A DNA stretch of 64,000 nt from Himantopus leucocephalus (GCA_003993805.1 RSEF01000003.1:79513248-79577247); one strand, 5' to 3'; positions 1 through 12,010 are shown, counted from the first letter of the stretch. The notes: generated by a model not told the origin, from the sequence alone. Translations and numbers: made by a program.

Positions 1-39
1 TTCTGCCACATTTCACTTTTAGGGCTCCATCCCTCCCGC

Positions 40-350
40 CTCCCGCGCGGAGAGGTCCCCTCCAGCAGCGGGTCCCCCGTGTCCGTGCGCGGGGACAGAG
101 GGCGAGCGCCGGTGACCTGCCCGGGGAGCGCACCGGCGCGGCTGCGGAGCGCTCCCGCCGGCGCTGCTCCGTCCCGGGCTACCGGCCCCGCTGCCCGCCG
201 CCCCGGGCGGCTCTGCCGGGACCAGAGGTGCCGGTGCGGCGGGAGGACGGCGCCGTTCCTGCGCGGAGCCACCGCGCTCGGGTGCGGCTTCCCGTCTGTC
301 AGCTGTACGGTGCGCTACGACAGCGCTCTCGTGAGAGGAGCTGCTTGATT
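40..350. promoter_or_regulatory. CpG island, upstream block
   Basis: The stretch is strongly GC-rich, with CG dinucleotides every few bases, in a window that is otherwise AT-rich and CpG-poor. Such density marks an unmethylated CpG island in vertebrate genomes, usually a promoter. Open frames through it have low-complexity Arg/Ala/Pro/Gly composition, as expected for any GC-rich DNA, so I do not call a protein. It is separated from a second CpG-rich block by the pentanucleotide array. The two may be one original island split by repeat growth. Confidence 0.7.
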
Positions 351-383
351 ACTGTTATTTTTAAATTTTCTTTTGTTTTTTAA

Positions 384-645
384 TGTTATTACATTATTTT
401 ATTTTATTTTATTTTATTTTATTTTATTTTATTTTATATTTTATATTTTATTATTTTATTTTATTATTTTATTTCAATTTATTTTATTTTTTTTATTTTA
501 TGTTTTATTTTATTTTTATTTTTTATTTTTATATTCCATTCCATTCCATTCCGTTGTATTCGGTTGTATCCTGTTTTGTTTTATTTTGTTGTACTCTGTT
601 GTAATCTATTTTGGTTTATTTTGTTTGTTTTATTTTGCTTTATTG
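384..645. repeat. ATTTT-type pentanucleotide array with motif drift
   Basis: Eight perfect ATTTT units run from 396 to 435. Imperfect ATTTT units follow, then ATTCC units near 536-552, then GTTGT, ATTCG, ATCCT, GTTTT and ATTTT units to about 645. The five-base period is largely kept while the unit sequence changes. Open frames here encode only Phe/Tyr/Leu/Ile runs and are not genes. The array lies between two CpG-rich blocks, an unusual place for an AT-only repeat. Confidence 0.85.
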
Positions 646-1240
646 TCCCGCTCGGGCCAGGCACGAGGCGACGACGTTCTCCCGAAGCCTCCGTGATTTG
701 GGCAGCAGCCAGGCCCGAGGAAAGCAGCGGCTCGGGCGAAAAGCGGGAGCGGATCAGCAGCCGCAGCCCCGCGGCTCCGGCCCGCCCCTCTCACGGCTCT
801 GCCTGGCTCAGGGAGGAGCTCCGGGCTCGCCCTTTGCGGGCCCGGGGCGAGCGGCGGCCCCGCGGCGGTGGGTCCAGGGAGCCGCTGGTCGTCCCCGAAG
901 CACCCGCCCAGGCCGCCGGCGCGGGCGCTGATTGGCTGATCTCTCCGGCGGCCCGCGTCCCTATTGGCCAGCCGCGTGTGGGCGGGGCCGGGGCGGTGCC
1001 GGAGGCGGTGGCAGGCGGTGCGTGGGGGGGGGAAGGGCGGGCAGCGTCCGCCCGTGGGCTCGGCGGGTTTGCCTGCGGCGCGGCGGATGGCGGCTCGTGG
1101 GGTGGGGTCATTAAGTCATAATGCCAGTCACGGCGGTTCCTGCCGCCCTTCGGTTTGCCCGGAGGCAAATTTGGGTCTGAAAGGAGGTGAAAAGCCCGCA
1201 GGTCGCAGGTTGGGCGCGGAGCTGATGGCAGACCCAGCCC
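646..1240. promoter_or_regulatory. CpG island, downstream block
   Basis: This second GC- and CpG-dense block is the strongest candidate for an active gene start in the window. CpG density falls sharply after about 1240, where the sequence becomes ordinary AT-rich DNA. Several overlapping frames are open on both strands, including a long - strand frame at 791-1477. That is typical of GC-rich sequence with few stop codons and is not evidence of coding. Confidence 0.75.
925..1100 (+). promoter_or_regulatory. TATA-less core promoter: paired NF-Y, GC boxes, YY1-like site
   Basis: ATTGG (inverted CCAAT, the NF-Y site) occurs at 931-935 and again at 963-967. Each sits in the extended context typical of functional boxes, and they are 32 bp apart, about three helical turns, a recurrent spacing of NF-Y pairs. 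GC boxes follow: GGGCGGGG at 980-987 and GGGGCGG at 990-996. ATGGCGGC at 1087-1094 matches the core of a YY1 site as found just downstream of start sites, and its ATG could be an initiator codon. No TATA box is visible. The order suggests + strand transcription starting around 1020-1090, but CpG promoters are often bidirectional. Confidence 0.6.
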
Positions 1241-2377
1241 GTGGCACCGCGTGCTCTCTGGGTTTTGCCTTCTTAGCATCTCTTGGTCTACCGTTGCCGC
1301 TGGCTGGCTGCCGTCGTGACTACCATTTGTAACCAGGGGGAAGGAAAAAAAAAAACCAACCCAAAAAACCAAAAAGGGACACTGGGTTTTAATTTCTGAA
1401 TTTGTAATTACTGATAGCGGCAGTAAAGCAAGTATGTCCTCTGCATCTGGTAATAGGGAGTAAGTAACTAACCACATTTACAGGAAAAAAAGAGCCTTCT
1501 GGATGAGAAAAACATACTGTTTTGATCCGTGCGAAGTGGGAAGGATAGGCAGAAAGAATGGTGGTGAGGCTGAAGAAAAAATTATCTCCTTTAAACATTA
1601 CTCGTTGAGAGGTTGGTTTGCTCAAGGGCCATAGACATTAAATGACAAGATTCCGCTATTTTATTTTCTATGGGAGAACTCAGGTTTCCTGAGTAAAGTT
1701 GAACAGAGAATAATGAAAAGCTGCATTCTGCGAGTGAAGAACAGAACATTATTTGCTTTCTGGAACTCAAGAGCTAAGAAGAACACACACACTGGGAAGG
1801 CTTTTGGGCATTATTAGAAACTAGTCGAAACATTTTGGAAACTGGTCTTTCAGTTTTCAAAAATTCACGCTCAGCCTCAGGTATTCTTGTGAAAACAATT
1901 GATGGGAGTAACTTCCCATTTTTTTTTTTAATTTGAGAAAGAGGTTTGATGGGTTTTGACTTGCCCTGTATTAGCCTGTTCCTAGAAACAGCATCAAGAA
2001 ATCTGGGTGCATCTGGTAGGAGGTGCAAAGCATTGCCAAGAAGCAGGTTGTAAGGATCTTGGGAGTAATTCTGCTTTACAACCAGTCTTGGTTTCGGTAT
2101 GAAACTCTGCCATGTATTTTACTAGTTAATGCTGTAATTACGCTTGTGTCCATGGTCCCAGGGGTGACATGGGAGATCAATGGCACTGTGAATGACCAAA
2201 CCACAGGGCTGGGTCTTACAGACCAGGGATCTCAGTCTTACTCCTCCAAACTTGCTGAATAGGTTTAGGCGTAAGACTTGAGTTTACAGCTTTAAACAAC
2301 CCATCAAATTACCTGATTTTGCAAAGTTCTTGAATACCTGCTCTTCCCAGTGAAGCCAGTGGGACTGATTTAAAATT
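1241..2377. other. No gene seen; probable first intron or flank
   Basis: This is ordinary AT-rich sequence with short homopolymers (A runs near 1346-1357, T run near 1920-1929). I see no recognisable repeat family and no coding-like exon. If the promoter drives a + strand gene, this would be intron 1. Confidence 0.4.
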
Positions 2378-2522
2378 CACAGAATCACAGAATGGTAGGG
2401 GTTGGAAGGGACCTTTGGAGATCACCTAGTCCAACCCCTCTGCCAATGCAGGTTCACCTGGAGCAGCTTGGACAGGAACGCATCTAGGCGGGTTTTGAAT
2501 GTCTCCAGAGAAGGAGACTCTG
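2378..2522 (-). mobile_element. CR1 LINE 3'-end fragment
   Basis: Read on the + strand, the sequence begins with the reverse complement of the CR1 3' tail: GAATCACAGAATGG followed by the GGTTGGAAGGGACC block and the TAGTCCAACCC block. It continues with the upstream CR1 section (CAGGTTCACCTGGAGCAGC and GTCTCCAGAGAAGGAGACTC). CR1 copies are usually 5'-truncated, and this one stops near 2522. The tail is little diverged, so this is one of the younger insertions here. Confidence 0.9.
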
Positions 2523-2982
2523 CCGACTTTGCCAAGTTCTTTGACATATAGGTGAGATAGATGTAGTCTGCGGTCATGCAAATGAGTTTAGATTTTGGAC
2601 TGGTTGCTAGTACAATACTCAGGGAGGACTTGGTCACTTCTGAGCAAGGCAATGGCTCTCTATGTTTAAAGGGATATAGTTTCAAAGCTTTTTGCGTTAA
2701 GCTCATATTTTAGATTCTCACATGCACGGATGTGATCTGATCAGAAAGCTCCGCTACAGGTATGAAAATGTGTGTGTTCTTAAGGGTCCCTTTCTACAGC
2801 CCCAACTCTGATGTGGCAAAGAAATGATTTATTGATTCAGAAAAGCTTATGAATTCATTTGGGTGAGTTCATGCTGAAAAGATTTTCAGGGAACTTTTCT
2901 TCTGTTTTCACTAGAAGTTATGTGCTTGGAAGTACATTTTGAAATAGTGGCTGTATTTGTAAGATGTATTTTCAATCCCCAG

Positions 2983-3082
2983 ACCTGCACCTGATGAAGT
3001 GGGCGGCAAGCCTTGGCTTCGAACTTCAGATGTGACAGGGAGACACGACGATGGGAGAAAATCTAACTACACTTGGCTTCAG
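2983..3082 (+). CDS. Candidate internal coding exon of an unidentified gene
   Basis: A pyrimidine-rich stretch ending in CAG (2980-2982) precedes a 100-base block ending in CAG followed by GTCAGG. Exactly one frame is open: the first base completes a codon and 33 whole codons follow, beginning PAPDEVGGKPWLRTSD and ending RKSNYTWLQ. The same frame has a stop at 2960-2962 and another soon after the donor, so the open stretch matches the splice limits. The composition is hydrophilic, mixed and not low-complexity, unlike chance frames nearby. The exon lies 1.9 kb from the CpG-island promoter on the same strand. An exon 1 from the ATG at 1087 to a weak donor at 1106/1107 would keep phase. I do not recognise the protein. 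It could be a relic exon or chance. Confidence 0.35.
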
Positions 3083-6000
3083 GTCAGGGAATGGTGAAGG
3101 TCAAGGATTGTTTTTGATCGTTTTGTTTTCCTCAAAACTGTCTGAAAAGAATGATTTTAAACTTGTCTGCGAGCAGTTACTTTCTGAATTATCACCTGAA
3201 GGTAAAGAGCAACATGTCAAGGTCGGGTTCAAGCTCACTGGAGTTCAGTGGACCATAGCAGATAAAATCTGGGAGCAACAAAATGCTTTCAGGTATATTC
3301 AAAGTCAATCCAATGAGGAATGATTCCCTATAGCATGTCGGATGTTATAAACTTGTATTTTGCAAGAAACAGGAGAAAGAAGTTTCTTAGCAACTGAAAA
3401 GGCACAGCTGAAGAAATAGATCACTAGATCTGAGGTATATATTCAGCTATGTTTAGAGCTGATATTCTGAAATATTACGGAAAACGATGAGCAAAGTTCA
3501 CAAGGTTTTTCTGTAGACTTGCAGCTGGATGTGGTTTTTTGATGTTTAGTATCACATAATTTTTTTATCTGTTCTGCTTTGGAATGTATTATCCTGTTAC
3601 AAGGGTAGTGGAAGGGTTTGTATTTATATTCTTTTGTAGGAATTGTAGACGGCTTGCTGCTGAGGAGAGTGGTTTCATACCAGGTAATTTGAAGTTCCGA
3701 TCTGAAATGGAGAAAATGTGATTTAGAAAGACAACATCAATAAACTAAGGTTCAGAGTACTAAGGAGTAATTCATAGCTTTTTTGCTGTTTACATCACTT
3801 TAGCCACGTTGCAGATGAATAAAGAGTTGCATGGGGAAAACATTAGGAAGAACGGGCAGAGGTGAAGACTTTATACTGCTTTGTAGTTTGTAAAACCTGC
3901 TGGTGAGTCAGAGCAGCCAGAGCCTGTCTTCAGCTTTGAAGCATATAACTGATTCTTGCAGTGTGAGCAATTTTTTTTTTTTTAGCTCTATTCAGAGAAT
4001 TGGAGTACTAAAAATACATTTCAGCTCCAACTCCTATTTATCTGTGTAGAACTTCCACTTTTCCATTTTCCAGTACTCTAAACTATGCAGTAGCTCACCA
4101 AAATAAGTGATCATAAAAGCAGACAGTGTATTTTTTTAGTATATTTATTGAAAAATCAAAGAGGCTGGATACTCCGGGGTTTTCAGAGGTACTTCATGAA
4201 AGATCCCACTAACCACCGCAGAGGGCTAAAGCATCCTGTTGAGAATGCACGTTTGCAGCTAAGCGGCAACTTAAAATTATGTCCAAATAGCTGTGCGACT
4301 GATGGCTCGCCTACCGTTTGGGCTTTTTATCTGTTGAGAGAGCCCCTTCTTGTAGAAATAAGCAAAAGACACATTTTTTTTGATTGAAACAAAGGACTCC
4401 AGGGACCAACTTCAGCCTCTGGTCGGAGTTCAGGCAGGATTCTGGTCGGGGCTTGCAGCACCTTGTGGCCCACACTGATAGTTGTTTTCGGGTCAGCGCC
4501 CATGAGGAAAACTGCTTCAGCTTTGCACAGTCCAGAATTCACTGCATCAATACACTGGCACGTTGTGAGCTATTTTTCTTTTTTTTTCCTTCCTCTTTTT
4601 AAAGCAGAAACTTAATTTAACAACAACATTTTGTGTTGCTGACAGCCAGTTTGCTAATAATAATGTCTTTTGGACAAAGCAGAGGGAGGAAGTGGGGTAA
4701 TTTTTCAATACTTATTGAAAAATTAGTGTGAGAGACTTAAGAAACTGTAAACAAGTTTGTTATATTAAATGATTTCAGTGGTTCCATAACAGAGTGTATG
4801 TTAAAGTCAAATGAGGCAGTTTAGCTCTTGAAGAAATGAAGGAGAGTTAAGTTCCTGAATGAGTTAATTTTAGTGTCATGTGGGGCAACAAAGTTGCCTA
4901 AGCTTAATTTTTTGAGGCAACCTGTATTAATTTTAGAATATGCCTCTATGCTTTGCCACGATCTTCCAAAAACTTTAAAAAGAGGTAGAGACACTTAAAA
5001 TTTCAGTAATATATATATATTTAATTGAGTAATAAATAGGAAAGAAGGGCATAACTTATGTTCCTGAATTAAATTTGTTGGGAATAATACCTTATACTTT
5101 TGTCATAGCTAATAAAAAAAAAGACCCGTTGTAAGGGTATATATAAACCACATGAAAGATATAATTAGCAAATTAAAACACTGTATGATGATGCAGAGAA
5201 TTATTTGTCTCAATTATTAAATCCAATGTTTATCTTAAATTAGAAGAATTTATATAAAAACCATAACCCTTATCTCTGATTATATGCATCTCTTCCACAA
5301 AGGTCTGATTCACCACACTTCAAACGAGACCTTCCTCGCTTCTTGCTCTCAGCTTAGTGTTTTGGAAATAAATGAATTTTAATGCAGTACAGAAACTAAT
5401 AGTAAATGAGAATCCATAGTTAGAAGGGTTTCCTCAAATGGTTCTTTTCAAATGCTCGTTATATTTAAAGTCATTACATATTTGTAAAAACAGGAATACG
5501 TTTCACTGATTAAGATGTAATGTGTAAGAAAAGGAACAGATCCTTTTTTGCTTTTAAAATGCCTTCTTCTTTTATGCAGCAGATGGTGCTAGATTGTGAA
5601 TATATGTCAATTTGATTTATTTATAGTCTGAAGAATATACGGTGAAAGACATGGCATGTACAATGTTCAAATAGACTACATAGCAAAGTGATCTTTGTAA
5701 ACTCATTTGTTTTGGCACAGTCTTCTGTGGTGTGCATGCTTTTCCTGATGTCTCCTCTGCACCCTTCCAGGACTTTCAGAATTGCTTCTATCTGTCGTGC
5801 TTATGAAAGATGCCAAAACTAACAAGGAATTGAGTGACAGAGTTACAGTCAGTTCTAAAAGAGGCCTTTTATCTAAAGAATATGTATAGCAGAAGCAGAG
5901 GTAATAGTTTACGCAAATTTCATTAATCTTTTGTGCTAGAGCCTCTGTCAACAGCATCCCAAAAGCCAGGTAATTTTCCTGATCCAAGCCTGTGTGTCAG

Positions 6001-9000
6001 CTCTGCTGGACTTAGCTTTGGCAGGTATAGCCACACTACTCAAAGGACAAAGCCAGACTCCAGCTGCCTGTAAATCCCATTTACCCTTTTGGCATGTGAC
6101 AGGGCCCTTTCTGGAGTGGACTCTGAAGTCAGTTTGTCTGTCATACGCTGTCTGTATGATGCGTTTCCACGAAAAAGAGATATTTGGGCATCCACAGAAG
6201 GGTGCGTGTTTAGACCCGCACTCAGACTGCCTCTCAATAGGTCTTTGGGCTCACCTAAAGTGCCTTTTTGGAGCCTGGCACCTAAAGTTGCAAGAGGCAA
6301 AAGAGCTGCAGAAGTGACTGTACGCAAACTGTCAAAGCACAGGATGCCACGTGGCTTCTGACGTTATCCCGCCCTTGTGCTCTCCTGCCCTCATCCAGCA
6401 CGAGGCATTGTTAGAGTACACTCAGCTCTTGTCACACCACCTGTATCTCGGCGTAATTGAATTTGTTGGCTGAAGCATTACTCAAGGAGCTTGGTGTCTG
6501 ACTCTTGAGGAATTACGATGGGCATTTGGTGCGTAACTTTTTGGGGCTCTTTAGAAAATTGCAGATGCAATAGTTTGCAAAATAGGCTGATCTGTCGCTT
6601 GACTGTAAGAACCTTCATTAGTCTGTTAGCTTAGATCCTGGAAAGACACTGCTGCTTTAAGGAAGGCATAGATCAAGAGAGATGCAAAGTTATAGCTCAT
6701 TTGCCTTATCCAAGACCTGGAGGCTGAAAGAGGCAGTGTCACCGCCGCCTTTCCAGAGGCCCTTTCTGGAATGGAGAAACACCCTTTTGGGATCCTTAGG
6801 TGCTGGTTAGAAATTCAACAGAAGAAAAAGCCTGCTCAAGCACTGAGGAAAACTAGGCTATATTTGCAAAGACATTCTCAAATATCACCCCGGCAGGCAC
6901 GTCCTGCGATCAGCGCTGTTGTCTGGTGGTCAGCACATTGGCAAGTAGGAAGAACTAAATTAGTGGATTAGTAGTGGGGATTTCAGAAGAGTGACTGTGA
7001 CAGAATTCTTTAATCCCATCGAAGAACTGATTACTAAAGCAACGGCAGAAAGTTTAATCACTGAACCACAGTTAATATCAATATATCCAGGTGTTGCTGA
7101 AATTCCTCAGAAGTGAGGCCTCGATCACAATAATGGCATAATTATTTAGTGACTCTGAAGATGGGAAAAACAATATGAAGAATGGTCCTGAGGCTTAGAT
7201 CACCTGAGTCATTCTCTCAGAAAGACAATTAAGCTGTTACCCTGATTCATATCTTATTAAGGCTTTTAAACATAATTCCCTTGGTATTAATGTTCATGGA
7301 GAAGTCTCTCGTATTTTAGCTTTCCGCATACAGTTCAGACTCCTTGTTCTTTCCTTCAAGGTCTTGTGCAAATTAGCTCCCATCTGTTTGTCTAATTTTC
7401 CATCTTCTAGCCCATTTCTTGCCTGCCTTTCCTAGCTCAAGCTGCCCCCTTTCCCCCTTTTCCTACTGCCCACCTCCAATTTCTTTTCTGGCAATCTTTT
7501 TTTTATTTTTTTTTTTTTTATAATAATGTGCCTGTTCTGTGTGTCCTATGGACCTTGCCTGAATATTGAGAATGAACTATACGTAAGTAACAACTCTCTA
7601 CTTGGTAAAATAAGAAATGCTCAACTATGCAGCATACTCATGTTGGACCATATTATATTGTTAATAATGGAAATGCATCTTACCCCCTGCTAGACCAAGT
7701 CCTTGTTAGAGGCTTGGCCTTTGTGGACAGGGGAAGGTGTCACAGAAATGGAATCAAGCAGAAGGAAAAAGTTACGAGAAAAATGGTAAGCAGTAATGAT
7801 GTTGAGTTAAAGCTACTTGGTGGAGATGTTGTAGAGGAATTACAGCACCGTTTGATTAGAGCCTGGATGTAATACATGAAAGATATCTTAAATCTGAAAT
7901 AGAAATCACTGACAGCTTACTTCGGTGTTCTTTAGCAGCATTAGCTCTTTTGAACTCTCGATTTAGTTCTTTAGTAGAGTTTAAGTTGAGTAAGGTCTTC
8001 AGTAGAGTTGGCTCTTTCGAAGAAGCCAAGCCAGTTTGTAGTCCTCACTTGAATTATTTGGTCTAGTTTTAAGCCCTGAAGGAGCAGGATATAGAAATTT
8101 GGGTCCTTTATATTGCTAATACGCAGACATTCTTAACCAAAGTCAGCCTGCATTTGCCCCCTTTCATCTATTTCCAAACCATTTTTTAAACAATCTTTTT
8201 CATGCCAGATGATCTCTTTCTACATTTTATATTGCAAAACATTCCAGACTGTTCGATGACATCAGCATCGAGCATTTTGCTCCTGCCTTGGATAGGATCG
8301 AGTAGGGACCCATAGTGGACTCTCCAGCTTTTCTAAACATTGTTTAAACAATTTTAACACTGTTTCTACAAAATTGTTATATACACACAAGAATTTCACT
8401 GCAATAACCACTTTTTTGTCATAAAGTTTTCTCAGAGGCCTTCAAAATTAACCTATTCAGGAGGATGCCTTAAGCGTGAAGATTTTTATGCTTGAATGAT
8501 TAATTTTTAATTCTGCCCTTCTGCAGCTCCCAGCTTTGCTTTACGCCCGTTCCTGCTCCTCCCCATAAAAGATGCACATTCTCCTTTGTAGATTCGGTTA
8601 GAAGAGACAACTTAAAGATCTTAGGAAAAGTTTGAGGAAAATGATTTTTTCAGGTTTTTTGTGTAAGAGGGCAGCTTGGCTGAGGTTGTTCTAACAGTTT
8701 TTTTTTCCTGACTGCCTAGGCAATTAGTCCGCTGTTTTAATGGCTCAGAAGGAGAGATCTGGGTTTTGTGGGATCTGTTTCCTTTCAGAGATGTCTTCAG
8801 ACATTGCTGTCTTTCCCCGAGGGTCCTGCCCTCAGTGGATTAAGCCTGACTCTGTCCATAAGTGGCCGACTTCAGGGTGTTTGAGATGGAGAGGCAGGTC
8901 ACTATCTACGAAATGAGTTAGATAATCATGGGGTATTAAGGGGGTGTTAAGAGGGCCTGCTCTTTGCCCATGATCTCTTTGAGTAGGAATTATGGTATCA

Positions 9001-10883
9001 GACTGCAGCAGAGGTTTCCGGCAAAAATGAAATACGTCTTATTTGTTGACATGTATCTTGTCTCTTGAATCAGTGCCCCGGGGAAGGACCTTAGCTTCAG
9101 GATTCAACCGAACATACACTAATCAGAGAAGGCCCCTGATTCCCCACCAGCCTTGGCCATGTCCCTGGGTAACAGCGAGCGCTACTCATGCTGAGCCAGG
9201 CTCACAGGCTCCCTCCGAGGAGAGGAAGCCCAGGCTTGAGGACACATGCTGCGAAGATGACAAATGAACACCATGAGATGTGACAGTGTGCCGCATCCCC
9301 GCAGGAGCCTCCTCCATGGGGATGAGCCGGTCCTACAGAGCAGATGTTCACTGCTCTGTATATCTTGTCAATAACTCGAAGGATGGGAAGAGAACAAAAA
9401 AGGCTGTTAACTCACTGAACTTTCCTGTTTCCAATGGTCCTCTTTCGTAGCCCCTAGTTTGTAACAAAAAATAATGACATGTCTGTTATAGAGGCTGCGA
9501 AGGATACACATGGTACAGCAACGACTATGGAGAGCCCAGGAGAAGGAGGCTTGCCAAGTGTGCAGTAAGACCTCACAGGACAAGTGAGACATGTTTGGGG
9601 CAGTATGGACATGACCGGGAGCCTCCAAAAGTGCCATGCAGTGTGGATGGAGAAGGATAATTTAGTCCTGGATGTGCTTACAGGGACAACTCAAATTAAC
9701 AACCTCATAACGATATTAAAGTGACCAACAGGATTTAACATCTGGTATAGTTTCAGCCTGCAAGTAAGCGCTCCATTTCCCAAAACTCTTATAAACGTTA
9801 CCTTTCTGAGATTTTATTTTACCTTACCACAGTAAGGAGTGATTTCTTGACTTTTCCATTATCTCAGTTTTATCTGTCTGTGTTCAACGTAACTTGGTCG
9901 CGTTTACACAGACTTTCACCTCAATGTCAAATACTGTCTTAATTTGTTCACCAGATAGCTAGTTTTGCAATTTACAGACTCCTTAGGGTAACTTTTTCTC
10001 TGCTTTTGCCTTTCAATTCTCTGTACCATTATTTATATTCCCTTTAAAACTGACAGTCTGGTTCTGCAACCTTTAGAAATCTAGATCAGAATCATCTAAC
10101 AATTACTTTTTCAGTTTTGTGTTTCTGATGCTTATTATAAGCGGATTTTGAGTTAATGTTGCCACAGGCATTACAATACTGCATGTCTGACTCAACAATC
10201 TCAGGCGTGTTAAATGATAAAAAGAAATCACCAGTTTGAGATTTTTTTAAAAATAAAGTCATGTCTTTTTGAAGTATCTTTTTTTCTAGGATCTTATTCT
10301 TTGAGTTTCTTTAGCACAATCTAATAACTGCATTCTTTCCCCACTGCACTGTAGGCTATTGAAAGTCTAGCATCTCTGAGCAAACAATAGAAAAATATTA
10401 GAGAAAAAATAACCCTTTGCACACTGCTAGGTCTGCATGATCAGCTGTTCTTTTCTTGTTATTCACCTCTTTCTGCCATTTTTCTTCTAGATCTTCTGGC
10501 TTTACCTTCACTCCTGCAACCAGGAAATGTTCATTGGCAAGTCAGAAAGGAGCGCTGTAAGCCACAGCTCATAATTATGAGGTGGGCTCACCCAGAGCAG
10601 CAGACTGCTGAGGCTGACATGAGGGGCTCCAACGCTCGCTGTAGTGGGTGCTGGGCTGTGGGGAGCTGGGCTGGCGCAATAGCTCAGTGCTGAATGTGGG
10701 AAATGACCCTCCCAGCCGCGGCGTTCACCACCCTCACGTCTCCTGTCCTCCTTCCCCAACAGGGGAAGCAAACTTGATCCTTCATGGCAATTCCTTGGCT
10801 CTCCCATCCCAGCTCCTTTCCATAGCAGGAAGACCCTAGCCCTGGGTCCTGTTCTTGGTGGGGAGCAATTCATCTGTTCTTGC
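3083..10883. other. No supported gene; intron-like or intergenic DNA
   Basis: This is AT-rich single-copy sequence. It holds a pyrimidine-rich tract and T run around 7430-7520, a short AT dinucleotide run at about 5008-5020, and a moderately GC-richer patch at 5994-6361. In that patch three overlapping frames on both strands are open for about 90-107 codons. None shows a recognisable domain and both strands are equally open, so I call no gene. A frame at 7627-7872 ends near a good donor-like GTAAGC but lacks a convincing acceptor. Confidence 0.4.
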
Positions 10884-10995
10884 TATGACGAATCATAGGA
10901 TCATTCAGCAGGTGATCCAGCCCAATCTCCTGCTCACAGCAGGGTCAGTGCAGGGTTGTTCAGGCCAGGTTGCCCAGGGCTTGGAAGGCTTGGTA
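10884..10995 (-). mobile_element. Diverged CR1-type 3' tail
   Basis: The + strand text GAATCATAGGATCATTCAGC followed by CCAGCCCAATCTCCTGCTCA and the GGTTGCCCAGGGC block corresponds to the reverse complement of an older CR1 3' end. It is more diverged than the copy at 2378. It lies about 50 bases before a CR1 reverse transcriptase relic in the opposite orientation, so two insertions, or one inverted insertion, meet here. Confidence 0.7.
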
Positions 10996-11043
10996 AATGC
11001 AGTGGAGCCGTGGCTGATTACAGTTAAAGGAAGGAGAACAGAA

Positions 11044-12010
11044 TGTCTTCTGTGGTTGTTTATCTTGACATTAGCAAGGTGTCTGACACCATCTCTTACA
11101 TCTCACTTAGCTCTTGCATCTTCATCTCATTGACGAACTGATGAAGAATGAACTAGGTAAATGGAAAACCTTCTGAACTGATGGTCTCAAAAGGTTGCGA
11201 TCAGCAACTTGAAGTACAGCTGGAGGCCAGTCACTAGCAGTGTGCCACAGGGGTCAATACTGGGACCAACAATGTTCATCAGTAACAAACATCTTCATTA
11301 ATTATCTGGACGATGGGGTAAAGTGCAGCCTCAGCACGTTTGCAGATGATACAAAACAGGGAGGAACGGTTATAGACCAGATGGTTGTGCTGCAGTTCAA
11401 AAGGACCTTGGCAGGCTCAAGGAACAGTTTGAGAGACATCTCATGAAGTTCAACAAAATGAAATGCCAAGTCCTGCCACTGGGAAGGAATGCAGAACTAC
11501 ATGTACCACTACATGCTGGGGACCAACTGTATGGAAAGCAGTTTTATAGGAACTGACTTGGGAGTCCAGGTGGACGACAAATTGAATGTGACCCAGCAGT
11601 GTGGCCTTACAGCAAAGATGGCCAACAATCTCCTGGGCTGGATTAGGCAGAGCACCACCAGCAGGGAGGTGATCCTTCCTTTTTACTTAGCCCTGGTGAG
11701 ACACGTCTGGCGTACTGCATCCAGGTCTGGGCTTCCCAGTGCAAGTGAGACAGGGACCTACTGGAGTGAGTCCAGTGAAGGGCTGTGAAGATGATTAAGA
11801 AACTGGAGCATCTGGCAGACGAGCAGAAGCTAGAAGAGCTGGGGTTGTTCAGCCTGGAGAAGAAAAGGCTCAGGAGGATCTGATCAATGTGTACATATGC
11901 CTGATGGGAGTGAGTAAAGAAGGCAAAGCCAGGCTCTTCACCGTAGTGCCCAGTGACAGGACAAGAGGCAACGGGCACAAACTGAAACAGAAAATGGAGT
12001 GATCGTACAA
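11044..12010 (+). mobile_element. CR1 LINE ORF2 relic, reverse transcriptase and 3' part
   Basis: Translated pieces match the CR1 non-LTR reverse transcriptase in the right order. VYLDISK lies at about 11058. The catalytic FADDTK box is at 11339-11356, preceded by YLDDGVKCSLS. KFNKMKCQVLPLGRN follows at about 11449, then DLGVQVDDKLNV near 11556, and LEELGLFSLEKKRLRRI at 11830-11880, a conserved block after the RT domain. These pieces fall in all three frames and include stops, so the copy is dead. The endonuclease half is absent (5' truncation) and the typical tail was not found at the end. Short open frames at 11240-11446 and 11489-11788 are fragments of this element, not host genes. Confidence 0.9.

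Noticed and set aside
373..931. Open frames of 73-185 codons across the start of the window
   Set aside because: The first part encodes only Phe/Tyr/Leu/Ile from the ATTTT array, and the rest is CpG-island sequence open in many frames.
791..1477. A 228-codon - strand frame, the longest in the window
   Set aside because: It runs through the CpG island where stop codons are rare. Its composition is Pro/Ala/Arg/Ser low complexity and no domain is visible.
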